A DNA stretch of 64,000 nucleotides, taken from positions 6,882,001 to 6,946,000 of the forward strand of contig NC_019682.1 of assembly GCF_000316575.1 (NCBI RefSeq), written 5' to 3'. Both the position numbers and the translations under genes were made by a program. Below, in pieces: positions 63,741 to 64,000 of this stretch. Numbering within the stretch: position 1 is the first letter of the stretch; the number at the start of each line of letters is the position of its first letter. Below the pieces are notes generated by a model. It did not search any database, was not told the origin of the DNA, and was given only the letters and a program-made list of their open reading frames with translations. The stretch is from Calothrix sp. PCC 7507. GTDB taxonomy: Bacteria > Cyanobacteriota > Cyanobacteriia > Cyanobacteriales > Nostocaceae.

Positions 63741-64000
63741 ATGGTCAGTATTCCCGGATATAAAGTAAGTGAAGAACTCTACGATGGTTCCAGAACTCTG
63801 GTTTATCGGGGGTATCGAGAAACTGACTCATTACCTGTAGTGATTAAACTGTTAAAAAATCCTTATCCGAGTTTGACCGAACTCTTGTCGTTTCGCAATC
63901 AGTACACCATTGCCAAAAATCTTAATTCACCGTTAATCGTCCAAACTTATAGCCTAGAACCATACCAAAATGGCTATGCATTGGTGATGGAAGACTTTGG
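63741..64000 (+). CDS. Second giant Ser/Thr kinase gene, 5' part only
   Basis: The frame opens at ATG 63741 and continues past the end of the window. The first 86 residues (starting MVSIPGYKVSEELYDGSRTL, with VIKLLKNPYPSLTELLSF and ending VMEDFG) are nearly identical to residues 6-92 of the preceding kinase, including the ATP-binding Lys in VVIKLL. The 73-bp spacer before it is also similar to the one before the first gene. It is therefore a tandem paralogue with the same expected domain order, unseen beyond 64000. Confidence 0.93.
   Translation, partial: MVSIPGYKVSEELYDGSRTLVYRGYRETDSLPVVIKLLKNPYPSLTELLSFRNQYTIAKNLNSPLIVQTYSLEPYQNGYALVMEDF

Overview
The window is a piece of cyanobacterial chromosome, most likely from a filamentous heterocyst-type lineage (Nostoc/Anabaena/Calothrix-like). 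The evidence is frequent HIP1 octamers (GCGATCGC), heptanucleotide tandem repeats of the CCCCAAT / GGGAGCA type between genes, and plastid-lineage genes: Ycf35, the ferredoxin-thioredoxin reductase catalytic subunit, GUN4, a GuaB3-type IMP dehydrogenase relative, DUF3038/DUF4335, PilT and an H-NOX sensor. No rRNA, tRNA, CRISPR array, intact insertion sequence or prophage was recognised. The genus call is inference; no marker gene settles it.

Layout. 0.4-10.3 kb: housekeeping (trxA, guaB3, a GNAT acetyltransferase, mutS2, DUF3038-DUF4335, a YiaA-like membrane protein) and a DUF2997-ycf35-ferredoxin operon. 10.9-16.2 kb: accessory stretch with a cupin, a 270-bp palindromic element, an EACC1-caspase conflict module whose caspase gene has an in-frame stop, a frameshifted DUF433 antitoxin, DUF29 and a Uma2-type nuclease. 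16.4-26.3 kb: pilT, DUF58, ftrC-DUF309, an lptA-lptB-lptF-type export operon, a CBS protein, an unknown Asn/Ser/Pro-rich anchored protein and a TMEM175-type channel. 26.5-28.1 kb: toxin-antitoxin island (AbrB-VapC, then DUF433-DUF5615-HicB, plus fragments of two further toxin genes). 28.1-37.5 kb: mfd, a CNNM/CorC protein, a frameshifted antitoxin-like gene, an aldo/keto reductase, a saccharopine dehydrogenase-like protein and mtnA.

37.5-49.7 kb is the most system-like region: two secreted proteins, a membrane-anchored CHAT protease, an ECF-like sigma factor, a DUF1822 protein, an uncharacterised protein, an Rpn-type nuclease, a CHAT-CHASE2 fusion, an MFS transporter and a DUF928 protein. I infer a proteolysis-linked envelope-sensing module controlling the sigma factor; the function is unproven. 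50.0-52.1 kb holds an H-NOX gas sensor with its HNOBA histidine kinase. 52.5-58.0 kb holds a lipoprotein, a MalK/UgpC ATPase, a BrnT-type toxin pair, GUN4, icd and an exported superoxide dismutase. 58.1-64.0 kb is a tandem array of giant Ser/Thr kinase-AAA-GAF-histidine kinase genes: a 3' remnant, one complete gene, and the start of another running off the window.

A recurring theme is dispersed palindromic and heptamer repeats, which also lie in frame inside coding sequences: mutS2, mfd, the giant kinase and probably the DUF928 gene.
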